64,000 nucleotides of DNA from Streptomyces geranii. GTDB lineage: Bacteria > Actinomycetota > Actinomycetes > Streptomycetales > Streptomycetaceae. Shown here one piece after another: positions 10,706 to 19,089 of the stretch (positions within the stretch are counted from its first letter, which is position 1; each line of letters opens with the position of its first letter). The stretch covers positions 310,001 through 374,000 of the forward strand of contig NZ_PJME01000004.1 in the NCBI RefSeq assembly GCF_002954775.1. The letters run 5' to 3'. The notes under the pieces were generated by a model that was not told where the DNA came from, did not search any database, and saw nothing but the letters and a program-made list of their open reading frames with translations. The position numbers and the translations under genes are program-made.

Positions 10706-11974
10706 ATGGCCGAGACCGAGCGGACGCCCCTCACGGTGTTCGAACGTCACGAGTCGAACGTACGCAGCTACTGCCGCGACTTCCCGGTGGTCTTCGAACG
10801 AGCCGCCGGACACCACCTGTGGGACACCTCGGGGCGCCGCTACGTGGACCTGCTGTGCGGGGCCGGCTCGCTCAACTACGGCCACAACCCGCCCGAGATC
10901 GTCGAACGGGTCACGGCCTACCTCACGGCCGGTGGCCCGGTGCAGTCGCTCGACCTGCACACCACCGCCAAGGCCGACTTCCTGGAACGCTTCACCACCC
11001 TCATCCTCCAGCCACGCGGCCTCGGCGACCACGTCGTCCAGTTCCCCGGACCGGCCGGAACGCTCGCCGTCGAGGCCGCCCTGAAGCTGGCCCGCAAGGT
11101 CACCGGGCGCACCGAGGTGATCGCCTTCACCGGCGGTTTCCACGGCGCGTCCCTCGGCGCCCTCGCCGCCACGACCTCCCCGCTGCTGCGCGGGGGAGCG
11201 GGGGTACCCCTGACCGACGTCACGATCCTCCCGTACGGCGACGCGGCCGAGCCCGATCCGTTCGCCGCCCTCGAACACGCCCTCGGCCCGGGTGCGGCGA
11301 CGCCTCCGCCCGCCGCGATCCTGCTGGAGACGGTCCAGGGCGAGGGCGGACTGCACACCGCGCCCCGCGCGTGGCTGGCCCGAATCCGTGAACTCGCCGA
11401 CGCCACCGGCGCGTTGGTCATTGTTGACGACATCCAGGCGGGCTGCGGACGCACCGGCACCTTCTTCAGCTTCGAGGACGCCCCCGAACTCCGCCCCGAC
11501 CTGGTCTGCCTGTCGAAGTCCCTCAGCGGCATCGGGCTGCCGATGGCGGCGCTGCTGATCCGGCGCGAGATCGACCGCTGGGCCCCCGGCGAGCACAACG
11601 GCACGTTCCGTGGCCACAACCTCGCCTTCGTGGCGGGCTCCGCGGCACTGGACCACTGGACCGACCCGCACTTCACCCACCACGTCACCGAACTGGCCGC
11701 CGCGATCTGCACCAGCCTCGCGAGCATCACCGACGCCCTCCCGGTGGGTGCCGCCGAGGTCGTCGGCAAGGGAGCGATGAGCGGACTGAGATTCCCCGCC
11801 TCCGCGACGGCAGACCGGATTCGGGCGGCGCTGTTCCGCGCGGGCATCGTCGCCGAGACCTCGGGGTCGGGGCATGTACTGAAGCTCCTGCCACCCCTGA
11901 CGATCTCCCTCACCGAGTGGAAGGAAGTGGCGGACACCTTGGGCGACACCGTCCAGGCACTGGCTACGGCGTAG
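10706..11974 (+). CDS. Class III PLP aminotransferase, EctB-like (diaminobutyrate/2-oxoglutarate type)
   Basis: 422 residues, full length for EctB-type enzymes, which make L-2,4-diaminobutyrate from aspartate semialdehyde. Visible are the cofactor aspartate segment LVIVDDIQAGCGRTG and the PLP lysine in CLSKSLSGIG (K271). No ectA or ectC gene lies nearby, so ectoine synthesis is not indicated. Two roles fit the context: supplying diaminobutyrate to an upstream NRPS module, or aminating the aldehyde released by the reductase domain, as MxcL does in myxochelin synthesis. It is the last gene of the NRPS transcript and is followed by a strong hairpin. ATG 10706 follows GAAAGG at about 11 bases. 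Confidence 0.88.
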   Translation: MAETERTPLTVFERHESNVRSYCRDFPVVFERAAGHHLWDTSGRRYVDLLCGAGSLNYGHNPPEIVERVTAYLTAGGPVQSLDLHTTAKADFLERFTTLILQPRGLGDHVVQFPGPAGTLAVEAALKLARKVTGRTEVIAFTGGFHGASLGALAATTSPLLRGGAGVPLTDVTILPYGDAAEPDPFAALEHALGPGAATPPPAAILLETVQGEGGLHTAPRAWLARIRELADATGALVIVDDIQAGCGRTGTFFSFEDAPELRPDLVCLSKSLSGIGLPMAALLIRREIDRWAPGEHNGTFRGHNLAFVAGSAALDHWTDPHFTHHVTELAAAICTSLASITDALPVGAAEVVGKGAMSGLRFPASATADRIRAALFRAGIVAETSGSGHVLKLLPPLTISLTEWKEVADTLGDTVQALATA

Positions 11975-11982
11975 CCCGCCCT

Positions 11983-12032
11983 ACGGTCTGGGGACGAGCC
12001 GGGCCGAGCGGCCGTGGCCGTCCCCAGACCGT
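11983..12032. terminator. Bidirectional hairpin closing the NRPS operon
   Basis: A perfect 14-bp inverted repeat (ACGGTCTGGGGACG at 11983-11996, complement at 12019-12032) with a 22-base GC-rich loop. It lies between two convergent genes, eight bases after the aminotransferase stop, and has no T-tract, as is common in streptomycetes. Confidence 0.8.
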
Positions 12033-12087
12033 GCCCGTCCCCAGCACCGCGCAGAGACGTATGGCTAGAGGCGTACGCCGCCCCCTG

Positions 12088-13080
12088 TCACCAGGCGAAG
12101 GCCTCCGGAGACGGTCCCGGTCCCGGGAAGATCTCGTCCAGCCCGGCCAGCAGTTCCTCGCTCAGCTCCAACTCGATGGCGCGCAGGGCGGATTCGAGCT
12201 GTTCCGCCGTGCGCGGGCCGACGATCGGGCCGGTCACGCCGGGGCGGGTGAGCAGCCAGGCCAGGGCCGCCTCGCCGGGCTCCAGACCGTGCTTGTCGAG
12301 CAGGTCCTCGTACGCCTGGAGCTTCGCGCGTACCTCAGGGCCGGACATGGTGCCCGCGGCCAGCCCCTCGCCGCGTCGGCCGCCCTCGATCTCCTTCCTC
12401 AGCACACCGCCGAGCGCACCGCCGTGCAGCGGCGACCACGGGATGATGCCGAGGCCGTACTCCTGAGCGGCCGGGATGACGTCCATCTCGGCGCGGCGCT
12501 CGTAGAGGTTGTAGAGGCACTGCTCGCTGACCAGGCCGATGGTGCCGCCGCGCCGGGCGGCGGTCTCGTTGGCCTGGGCGATCTTGTAGCCGGGGAAGTT
12601 GGAGGACCCGACGTAGAGGATCTTGCCCTGCTGGACCAGTACGTCGACGGCCTGCCAGATCTCGTCGAACGGGGTGTCCCGGTCGATGTGGTGGAACTGG
12701 TAGACGTCGATGTAGTCGGTCCGGAGCCGCTTCAGCGACGCGTCAACGGCACGCCGGATGTTCAGCGCCGACAGCTTGTCGTGGTTCGGCCACGCGGCGT
12801 CGTCCTCGCCCATGTTGCCGTAGACCTTGGTGCCGAGGACGACCTTGTCGCGCCGCTCGCCGCCCTTCGCGAACCAGTTGCCCATGATGCTCTCGGTACG
12901 GCCCTTGTTCTCGCCCCAGCCGTACACGTTCGCCGTGTCGAAGAAGTTGATGCCCGCGTCCAGTGCCGCGTCCATGATCGCGTGACTGTCGGACTCGTCG
13001 GTGTGCGGACCGAAATTCATGGTGCCGAGGACGAGTCGGCTGACCTTGAGTCCCGTGCGTCCGAGCTGCGTGTACTTCAT
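12088..13080 (-). CDS. Aldo/keto reductase
   Basis: 330 residues, cytoplasmic, full length. It reduces carbonyl compounds with NADPH. The tetrad is visible: Asp in FFDTANVYG, the following Tyr, Lys in VVLGTKVYG and His in QFHHID. GTIGLVSEQ and the C-terminal IVGPRTAEQ segment match the cofactor-binding end of AKR family proteins. It is convergent with the NRPS operon and divergent from the tannase-type gene, so it is probably a single-gene unit. The substrate is unknown. Confidence 0.92.
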   Translation of the reverse strand: MKYTQLGRTGLKVSRLVLGTMNFGPHTDESDSHAIMDAALDAGINFFDTANVYGWGENKGRTESIMGNWFAKGGERRDKVVLGTKVYGNMGEDDAAWPNHDKLSALNIRRAVDASLKRLRTDYIDVYQFHHIDRDTPFDEIWQAVDVLVQQGKILYVGSSNFPGYKIAQANETAARRGGTIGLVSEQCLYNLYERRAEMDVIPAAQEYGLGIIPWSPLHGGALGGVLRKEIEGGRRGEGLAAGTMSGPEVRAKLQAYEDLLDKHGLEPGEAALAWLLTRPGVTGPIVGPRTAEQLESALRAIELELSEELLAGLDEIFPGPGPSPEAFAW

Positions 13081-13242
13081 GACTGCCCAGCCAACGTCGT
13101 GGAGTGCGCTCTAGGCAAGCGCCCAACTCCCGTTCCCGCACTGCTTTTACGCATCCTTGCCTCGCCGTGGTCGGCGCGCTCGGTGAACGTCCGGGAGCCG
13201 GAAGCGTTCGTCAGGCCCATGTTCTAACAGGATTATCATCGA

Positions 13243-13256
13243 AATTGTTAACAATT
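13243..13256. promoter_or_regulatory. AT-rich palindrome, candidate operator in the divergent promoter region
   Basis: AATTGTTAACAATT is a perfect 14-bp palindrome in very GC-rich DNA, 67 bases before the esterase start and about 160 before the divergent reductase. It resembles a dimeric repressor site (MarR- or TetR-type). No matching regulator gene is adjacent. The rest of the 242-bp interval shows no other clear element. Confidence 0.5.
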
Positions 13257-13322
13257 CTGGGATCCGGTCGGCAGTCTGAGACGCGAACGAGCAGCACGGT
13301 CCGATCTACAAGGAGTTTTCGC

Positions 13323-15095
13323 GTGGACATCAACCGCAGAACTGTTGTCCGGAGCGCCACGGGCGTCGCAGCCCTGGCCGCGTTCGGAGTCGCCGAGGGC
13401 GTGGCGGGCCAGGCCTTCGCCGCGACCCCGTCGTCGAGCGGTTCGTCGACCACGTCGTCCGCGTCGACCACGCCGTCCGGGTACTCGCTGGAGTTCGATT
13501 CCACCGCCTGGTCGTACGACGCGACCAACGACGTGTACTACCAGCTCGGGAAGATCTACGTCACCGCCCCGGCCGCGACGGACTACGAGCACCTGTCGAT
13601 CTACGTACCGGGCGCCTATCTGAAGGCCACCGCGAACAGCGACGGGACCACCTACACCGCGACGGTCGACCCGAAGGGCACCGTCGGCGCCTACTCGGGA
13701 CGCACGGCGCCGATCGTGATCCCGGTCAACACCCCCGGCTACGCGGGGCAGAAGCCCGCCACGTCCTACAGCTACAGCAGCGTGTCGCAGTACCTCGCGG
13801 CCGGGCACATCTACGTATGGCCGGGCCTGCGCGGCCGGGACAGCTCGACCAGCACCCGCTCGGACGCGGCCCCCTGGGGCGTGACCGACCTGAAGGCCGC
13901 GGTCCGCTTCCTCCGGTACAACCGGAGCGTCCTGCCCGGCAGCACCGACGACATCGTCCTGTTCGGCATGAGCGGCGGCGGCGCCCAGGACACCGTCGCG
14001 GGCGCCTCCGGCGACAGCCCCCTGTTCCAGCCCTACCTGCGCACGATCGGCGCGGCGATGGAGGACGCCAAGGGGCGGCCCCTCAGCGACGCGGTCGCCG
14101 GCGTCATGGCCTGGTGTCCGATCACCAGCCTGCACGAGGCCAACCTGTCCTACGAGTGGAACATGGGCCAGTTCGCCTCGACCGGCACGCGTGCGTCCGG
14201 TACGTGGACCAGCGCCTACTCGGCGGACCTCGCGAAGGCGTGGCCCAAGTACCTCAACCGCCTGGACCTGCGCGACGAGCGGGGCAGGCGACTGAAGCTG
14301 ACCGAGTCCAGCAGCGGTACCCACCTGGCAGGCAGCTATTACGACTACCTGATCGAGGTGATCACCACCTCGCTGAACCACTTCCTGGCCGACAACACCT
14401 TCCCGTACACGGTCACGACGATGGGCGGCCCGCCCGGATCGGGCTCGACGGGGTCCTCGACCACGTACGCGACGGTCGCCGACTACATCGCCCACCTCAA
14501 TGCCAACAGCAACTGGGTCACGTACGACTCCACGACCAACACCGTCACGGTGTCCGGCCTCGAAGGCTTCGTCAAGAGCCAGAAGACCGCGAGCAAGCCG
14601 GTCGGCGCGTTCGACGGGTACTCACGCGGGCAGACCGAGAACAACGTCTTCGCGATGGGCCTCAACGCGCCGTCGCACTTCGCGCCGCTCACCCGTGACG
14701 TCATCAAGGCGAACCAGGCGACGTACGCCACCTACTCCGACTGGAACTCCGCCTACGGCTCCTCGGCGTACGACAGCGACTTCGCCCAGAAGGACAGCGT
14801 GGGCAAGGACATGGCCTGGCGGGGCGACGCGTACAACCCGCTGTACTACCTGCTGCCCGCCTTCGGCGGCCATCGCCGGTCGAAGGTGGCGCCGCACTGG
14901 CGCATCCGCACCGGCATCATGCAGGGCGACACGGCCAGTACGACCGAGATCAACATCCTGCTGGCCCTGCGCAACTACGGCATCCGTGACGTCGACTTCG
15001 CCACCGTGTGGGCCCAGGGCCACACACAGGCCGAGCGCACCGGCGACTCGACGACGAACTTCATCAACTGGGTGGAGTCCGTCGTCAAGAAGTGA
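13323..15095 (+). CDS. Tat-exported tannase/feruloyl-esterase-type alpha/beta hydrolase
   Basis: 590 residues. The N-terminus MDINRRTVVRSATG followed by a hydrophobic stretch ending AFAA is a Tat signal. The nucleophile elbow is GMSGGGAQ, the G-x-S-x-G-G form seen in subtype B tannases, and DVDFATVWAQGHT near the C-terminus would carry the catalytic Asp and His. Such enzymes cut gallate or other aromatic esters from plant phenolics. GTG 13323 was chosen because AAGGAG lies seven bases upstream and the Tat motif starts there. The plant-polysaccharide island follows, so release of aromatic esters from plant material fits. The exact substrate is not determined. Confidence 0.8.
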   Translation: MDINRRTVVRSATGVAALAAFGVAEGVAGQAFAATPSSSGSSTTSSASTTPSGYSLEFDSTAWSYDATNDVYYQLGKIYVTAPAATDYEHLSIYVPGAYLKATANSDGTTYTATVDPKGTVGAYSGRTAPIVIPVNTPGYAGQKPATSYSYSSVSQYLAAGHIYVWPGLRGRDSSTSTRSDAAPWGVTDLKAAVRFLRYNRSVLPGSTDDIVLFGMSGGGAQDTVAGASGDSPLFQPYLRTIGAAMEDAKGRPLSDAVAGVMAWCPITSLHEANLSYEWNMGQFASTGTRASGTWTSAYSADLAKAWPKYLNRLDLRDERGRRLKLTESSSGTHLAGSYYDYLIEVITTSLNHFLADNTFPYTVTTMGGPPGSGSTGSSTTYATVADYIAHLNANSNWVTYDSTTNTVTVSGLEGFVKSQKTASKPVGAFDGYSRGQTENNVFAMGLNAPSHFAPLTRDVIKANQATYATYSDWNSAYGSSAYDSDFAQKDSVGKDMAWRGDAYNPLYYLLPAFGGHRRSKVAPHWRIRTGIMQGDTASTTEINILLALRNYGIRDVDFATVWAQGHTQAERTGDSTTNFINWVESVVKK

Positions 15096-15141
15096 CCGTC
15101 GCTCCGGGCAGCCCGGCGCACCGGCCACAGGCGGCTTCCCG

Positions 15142-17154
15142 TCAGCCGCGCCGTGGCTCCCGAACCACCGCGATCCCACCCGGTGCGAGCGTCACCGAGC
15201 CAGGTGCCGGTCTCCCGGTGAGGAGTTCGACCGCGTCCTCGGCGACGGCGATCCGCGCGCCGTCGCCCGAGTGGTCGATCAGGAACAGGTAGTCCGCGGC
15301 GGGCGACCGGCGGCGCACCACTTCCACTCCCTCGGGCGCCGCGCGGACGGGTTCCACGCCCGCCTCGGTACGGATACGGGTCAGGAGGGAGGCGAGGGTG
15401 GCCGGGTCCGGACGGGTGGCCAGGTACCAGGCGGCGCCCTCGCCGTACGAGTGCCGGGTCACGGCGGGTACGTCCGCCAAAGGGCCCTCCGTGTACGAGG
15501 CCACGGCCTCCGCGCCCTCCAGCCGCAGTCGTTCGGACCACAGTGACGCCGTGCCGCCCCCGCTCAGGCCGAGCGTCTCGCCCGCCGGAAGCGGGAAGTA
15601 CTCGTCCGACCTGATGCCGAGGGCCTCCCGGAACGCCCCCGGGTAACCGCCCAGCCGTACATGGCAGTTGGCGTCCACGGCCCCGCTGTGGAAGCCGACT
15701 GCCAGTGTGCCGCCGCGCTGCGCGAAGCCGGTGAGGTTGGCGGCGCCCTCGTCGTCGACCAGGTACAGGCTGGGTACCAGTACCAGCCGGTATCCCTCCA
15801 ACCGCGCCCCGGGGCGTACGAAGTCCACCGCCACGCCCGCCCGCCACAGCGGCTCGTACCAGTCCCGGACCAGCCCCTCGAAGCGGACCTCCGCGCTCGG
15901 CTGGGCGGGAGCCTCCAGGGCCCAACGGGCCTCCCAGTCCCAGACGATGGCCACGGAAGCCGTGCCCGTGCTGCCGCGCACCTCGGCCAACGCCTTCAGA
16001 TCCGCGCCCAGTTGGACGACGTCACGCCAGATCTGACTGTCCGTGCCGGCGTGCGGGACCATCGCCGAGTGCCACTGTTCGGCGCCCGCCTTCGACTGCC
16101 GCCACTGGAAGTAGGCGATGCCGTCGGCGCCGTGGGCCACATGCGCGAGGGCGTTGCGGCGCAGCTCACCCGGGCCCTTCGCGCGGTTGACGTGCTGCCA
16201 GTTCAGCGCCCCGGTGGAGTGCTCCATCAGGAACCACGGACCGCCCGCCAGCGAACGCATCAGATCACCGTTCAGCGCGACGTCGATCTCCGGCTCGGGG
16301 TCGTCGTACATCAGGTAGTGGTCGTTGGCCACCACGTCCAACTCCGGGGCCCAGCGCCAGTAGTCCATCTTGTCGGCGCCCCGCATCACCATGAAGTTGG
16401 TGGTGGCGGGGATCGCCGGAGCAGCCGCGCGCAGCACGTCGCGCTCCGCCTTGTACAGCGACAGCAGCTCGTCGCTGCAGAAGCGGCGCCAGTCCAGCAG
16501 CTGGGTCGGGTTGGGACCGGCGGCGGTCGCGCGCGGGGGCAGGATCTCGGCCCAGTCGTAGTACCACTGGCTCCAGAAGGTGGTGCCCCAGGCGTCGTTG
16601 AGCGCGGCCAGGTCGTCCCCGTACTTCGCCCGCAGCCAGCGGCGGAAGGACTCCGCGCTCGCCTCGCAGTAGCAGGCGGGGTTGTGGCAGCCGTACTCGT
16701 TGTGGACGTGCCACATCACGACCGCCGGATGCTCCGCGTACCGCTCCGCCAGCGCGCCCGCGATCCGCAGGGCCGCCTCCCGGTAGGCCGGGCTGGACGG
16801 GCAGAAGGTCTGGCGGCTGCCGTACGACAGTCGGCGGCCGTCCCTGTCCACCGGGAGCGACTCCGAGTGTGCGCGGAAGAACCACGTCGGGGGCGCCGCC
16901 GTCGGGGTCGCGAGGTCGGCCGCGATGCCGTTCTCGTGGAGGAGGTCCAGGAGTCGGTCCATCCGGGCGAAGTCGTAGACGCCCTCGGCCGGTTCGAGCA
17001 GCGCCCAGGCGAAGATGCCGACGCTGACCATCGTCACCCCGGCCTCGCGCATCAGGCGCATGTCCTCGGCCCAGACCTCCTCGGGCCACTGCTCGGGGTT
17101 GTAGTCGCCGCCGTACGCGATGCCGGGGACGGAGAGGGCTGGCTTCGGGGTCAC
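15142..17154 (-). CDS. GH42 beta-galactosidase (or alpha-L-arabinopyranosidase)
   Basis: 670 residues, typical for GH42. The N-terminus GIAYGGDYNPEQWPEEVW is the family hallmark. The acid/base is E153 in HNEYG and the nucleophile E311 in FLMEHSTG; CHNPACYCE resembles the metal-binding cysteines of GH42. C-terminal trimerisation and beta domains are present. There is no signal peptide, so it acts on imported galactosides. It is the last gene of the minus-strand importer operon, 73 bp after the second permease. GH42 also contains alpha-L-arabinopyranosidases, which would equally suit this island. Confidence 0.93.
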   Translation of the reverse strand: MTPKPALSVPGIAYGGDYNPEQWPEEVWAEDMRLMREAGVTMVSVGIFAWALLEPAEGVYDFARMDRLLDLLHENGIAADLATPTAAPPTWFFRAHSESLPVDRDGRRLSYGSRQTFCPSSPAYREAALRIAGALAERYAEHPAVVMWHVHNEYGCHNPACYCEASAESFRRWLRAKYGDDLAALNDAWGTTFWSQWYYDWAEILPPRATAAGPNPTQLLDWRRFCSDELLSLYKAERDVLRAAAPAIPATTNFMVMRGADKMDYWRWAPELDVVANDHYLMYDDPEPEIDVALNGDLMRSLAGGPWFLMEHSTGALNWQHVNRAKGPGELRRNALAHVAHGADGIAYFQWRQSKAGAEQWHSAMVPHAGTDSQIWRDVVQLGADLKALAEVRGSTGTASVAIVWDWEARWALEAPAQPSAEVRFEGLVRDWYEPLWRAGVAVDFVRPGARLEGYRLVLVPSLYLVDDEGAANLTGFAQRGGTLAVGFHSGAVDANCHVRLGGYPGAFREALGIRSDEYFPLPAGETLGLSGGGTASLWSERLRLEGAEAVASYTEGPLADVPAVTRHSYGEGAAWYLATRPDPATLASLLTRIRTEAGVEPVRAAPEGVEVVRRRSPAADYLFLIDHSGDGARIAVAEDAVELLTGRPAPGSVTLAPGGIAVVREPRRG

Positions 17155-17227
17155 TGGGCGGCTCCGGAGGAGATCAGGCGGACGGAGTGTGAGTGTCCGG
17201 GATGCGGCGCGTCGTCCGTCGGGCCGG

Positions 17228-18049
17228 TCACTTGAGTCCCGACGTGGCGGTGCTCGTGATGAAGCCGCGCTGGAGGACGAGGAAGAGCGCCAGCACGGGC
17301 ACGATGTACATCACCGAGCCCGCCGCCACGAGGGTGAAGAGCCCGCTGCCGTGTTCGTTGACATAGCCGGTGGCGATCTTGACGGAGAGGGTGGTGCGGT
17401 CGTCGTCCAGGAGGAGGGCGGGGGAGATGTAGTCGCCCCAGCTCCAACTGAACGACAGGATCAGGCCGGTGGCGATCACAGGCCAGGACTGCGGGAGGAA
17501 GATCCGCCAGAAGATACGGATCTGCCCGCAGCCGTCGAGGACCGCGGCCTCCTCCATCTCCTTGGGCATGTTGGTGAAGAACTGCCGGAAGAGGAAGATC
17601 AGATAGGGGGCGCCGCACAGGCCCCACAGGATCCACGGAATGTACGTGTTGACCAGGCCGACCTTGGCGAACAGCAGGTAGGTCGGGATGAGGGTGATGA
17701 TCTGCGGGGTCATCATCGTCGCCAGCATGAGACCGAACACGAACCGCTTGCCGGGTGCCTGGAGGCGGGCGAAGCCGTAGCCGGCCCAGGCCGAGGCCAG
17801 GGTGATCAGCACCGAGTAGAGGCCCGCGATCGTCAGGGAGTTGCGGGCGTAGCCGAGGTAGTCGAAGAGGGTCAGGGCCTGGGAGAAGTTGTCCAGGGAC
17901 GGGTGGTGCGGCCACCAGTGGATGGGGACGGCACGCAGCTCGGACGGGGCCTTGAACGCGGTGATCAGGAGCCAGCCGAAGGGGCTGAGGAGGAGCACCA
18001 GCGCCGCGATCAGCAGCAGGTAGACGACTTTGCGTCGGGCCAGGACCAT
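17228..18049 (-). CDS. Carbohydrate ABC transporter permease, MalG/UgpE type
   Basis: 273 residues with six hydrophobic segments. The EAA loop (EEAAVLDGCG, then IFLPQSWP) that contacts the ATPase is present. The start ATG shares one base with the stop of the upstream permease, so the two are translationally coupled. No ATPase gene is in the operon. Streptomycete sugar importers usually share the MsiK ATPase encoded elsewhere, and that is probably the case here. Confidence 0.93.
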   Translation of the reverse strand: MVLARRKVVYLLLIAALVLLLSPFGWLLITAFKAPSELRAVPIHWWPHHPSLDNFSQALTLFDYLGYARNSLTIAGLYSVLITLASAWAGYGFARLQAPGKRFVFGLMLATMMTPQIITLIPTYLLFAKVGLVNTYIPWILWGLCGAPYLIFLFRQFFTNMPKEMEEAAVLDGCGQIRIFWRIFLPQSWPVIATGLILSFSWSWGDYISPALLLDDDRTTLSVKIATGYVNEHGSGLFTLVAAGSVMYIVPVLALFLVLQRGFITSTATSGLK

Positions 18050-19089
18050 CAGTTGTCTCCGATCGTCCGGGTCTTGGGCTTGGCCTGTTCGGGGTCGACG
18101 GAGTAGAAGACCGCGCCCTTGCTCAGGCGGAAGACGAGCAGAGTGACGAGCATGATGAAGAGGAAGAGCACCCACAGCAGCGCGGAGGCGTAGCCGTAGC
18201 GGCCGTTGGCGAAGAACTGGGAGAAGACGTCGATCATGATCAGGTAGTTGCTGTCGGGGACCGCGGAGACGCCCTTGGGGGAGGGGTCGAGCGAGATGAG
18301 CAGCGGGACGAAGGTCTGCAGCGTCATGATGAGCTGGGTGACCACCTGGAAGAACAGCACGGGGGAGAGCAGCGGCAGCACGATCCGGGTGAAGGACTGC
18401 CACTGGCTCGCCCCGTCCACCCGCGCCGCGTCGAGCAGTTCACCGGGGATGTCCTGGAGCCCCGCCAGCGAGATGATCATGACGTTCCCGCAGCCCCACA
18501 CCGTGAGCATGATCAGCACGTAGCGGGCGTACGGATCTCCCAGCCAGGTCAGTCCGTTGACACCGAGCAGGTCCAGCACACCGTTGGCCGAGCCGGAGTC
18601 ACGGTCGAAGATCAGCTTGAAGGTGAGGGCGGCACCGACCGGCGGCACCACGGCGGGCAGATACAGCAGGGTGCGGAACAGACCGCGGGCCCGGATCGGC
18701 TGGTTCAGCAGCACTGCGAGGACCAGTCCCGCGACGATCGTCAGCGGCACGGTGATCGCGGCGAACAGGCCGGTGCGGGCGAAGGACGCCAGGGTGTCCG
18801 GGTCGGCGAAGACCTCCCGGTAGTTGGCCAGGCCCACGAAGCGGGCGTTGGGGGAGAGGCCGTCGGAGTTGGTGAAGCTCAGCCACAGCGCGTAGCCCAG
18901 CGGGAAGACCGTCAGGCCCAGGAAGCCCAGCACCCAGGGACCGGCGAACACATAGAAGGCCCCGGCCCGGCGGGCCTGCTGCGAGCCGTGCCGGGGAGCC
19001 CGGCGTCCGCCGGGCTCGCCGCCCGCCGGACGGGCCGGGGAGGGCGCGTCCGGCGTGGCGTCCGGTCCGGTGAGCTGTTCGGTACTCAC
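18049..19089 (-). CDS. Carbohydrate ABC transporter permease, MalF type
   Basis: 346 residues: a polar, Pro/Gly-rich N-terminal tail of about 40 residues, then AFYVFAGPWVLGFLGL and five further membrane segments. The EAA loop is DIPGELLDAARVDGAS. GTG 19089 is chosen because it overlaps the stop of the binding-protein gene (GTGA) and gives normal family length; the open frame further upstream is antisense-like read-through of that gene. It pairs with the MalG-type permease immediately downstream. Confidence 0.93.
   Translation of the reverse strand: MSTEQLTGPDATPDAPSPARPAGGEPGGRRAPRHGSQQARRAGAFYVFAGPWVLGFLGLTVFPLGYALWLSFTNSDGLSPNARFVGLANYREVFADPDTLASFARTGLFAAITVPLTIVAGLVLAVLLNQPIRARGLFRTLLYLPAVVPPVGAALTFKLIFDRDSGSANGVLDLLGVNGLTWLGDPYARYVLIMLTVWGCGNVMIISLAGLQDIPGELLDAARVDGASQWQSFTRIVLPLLSPVLFFQVVTQLIMTLQTFVPLLISLDPSPKGVSAVPDSNYLIMIDVFSQFFANGRYGYASALLWVLFLFIMLVTLLVFRLSKGAVFYSVDPEQAKPKTRTIGDN

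Noticed and set aside
11917..13227. 436-codon plus-strand open frame over the aldo/keto reductase
   Set aside because: It is antisense to a complete reductase with all four catalytic residues; no motif is present in the plus-strand reading.
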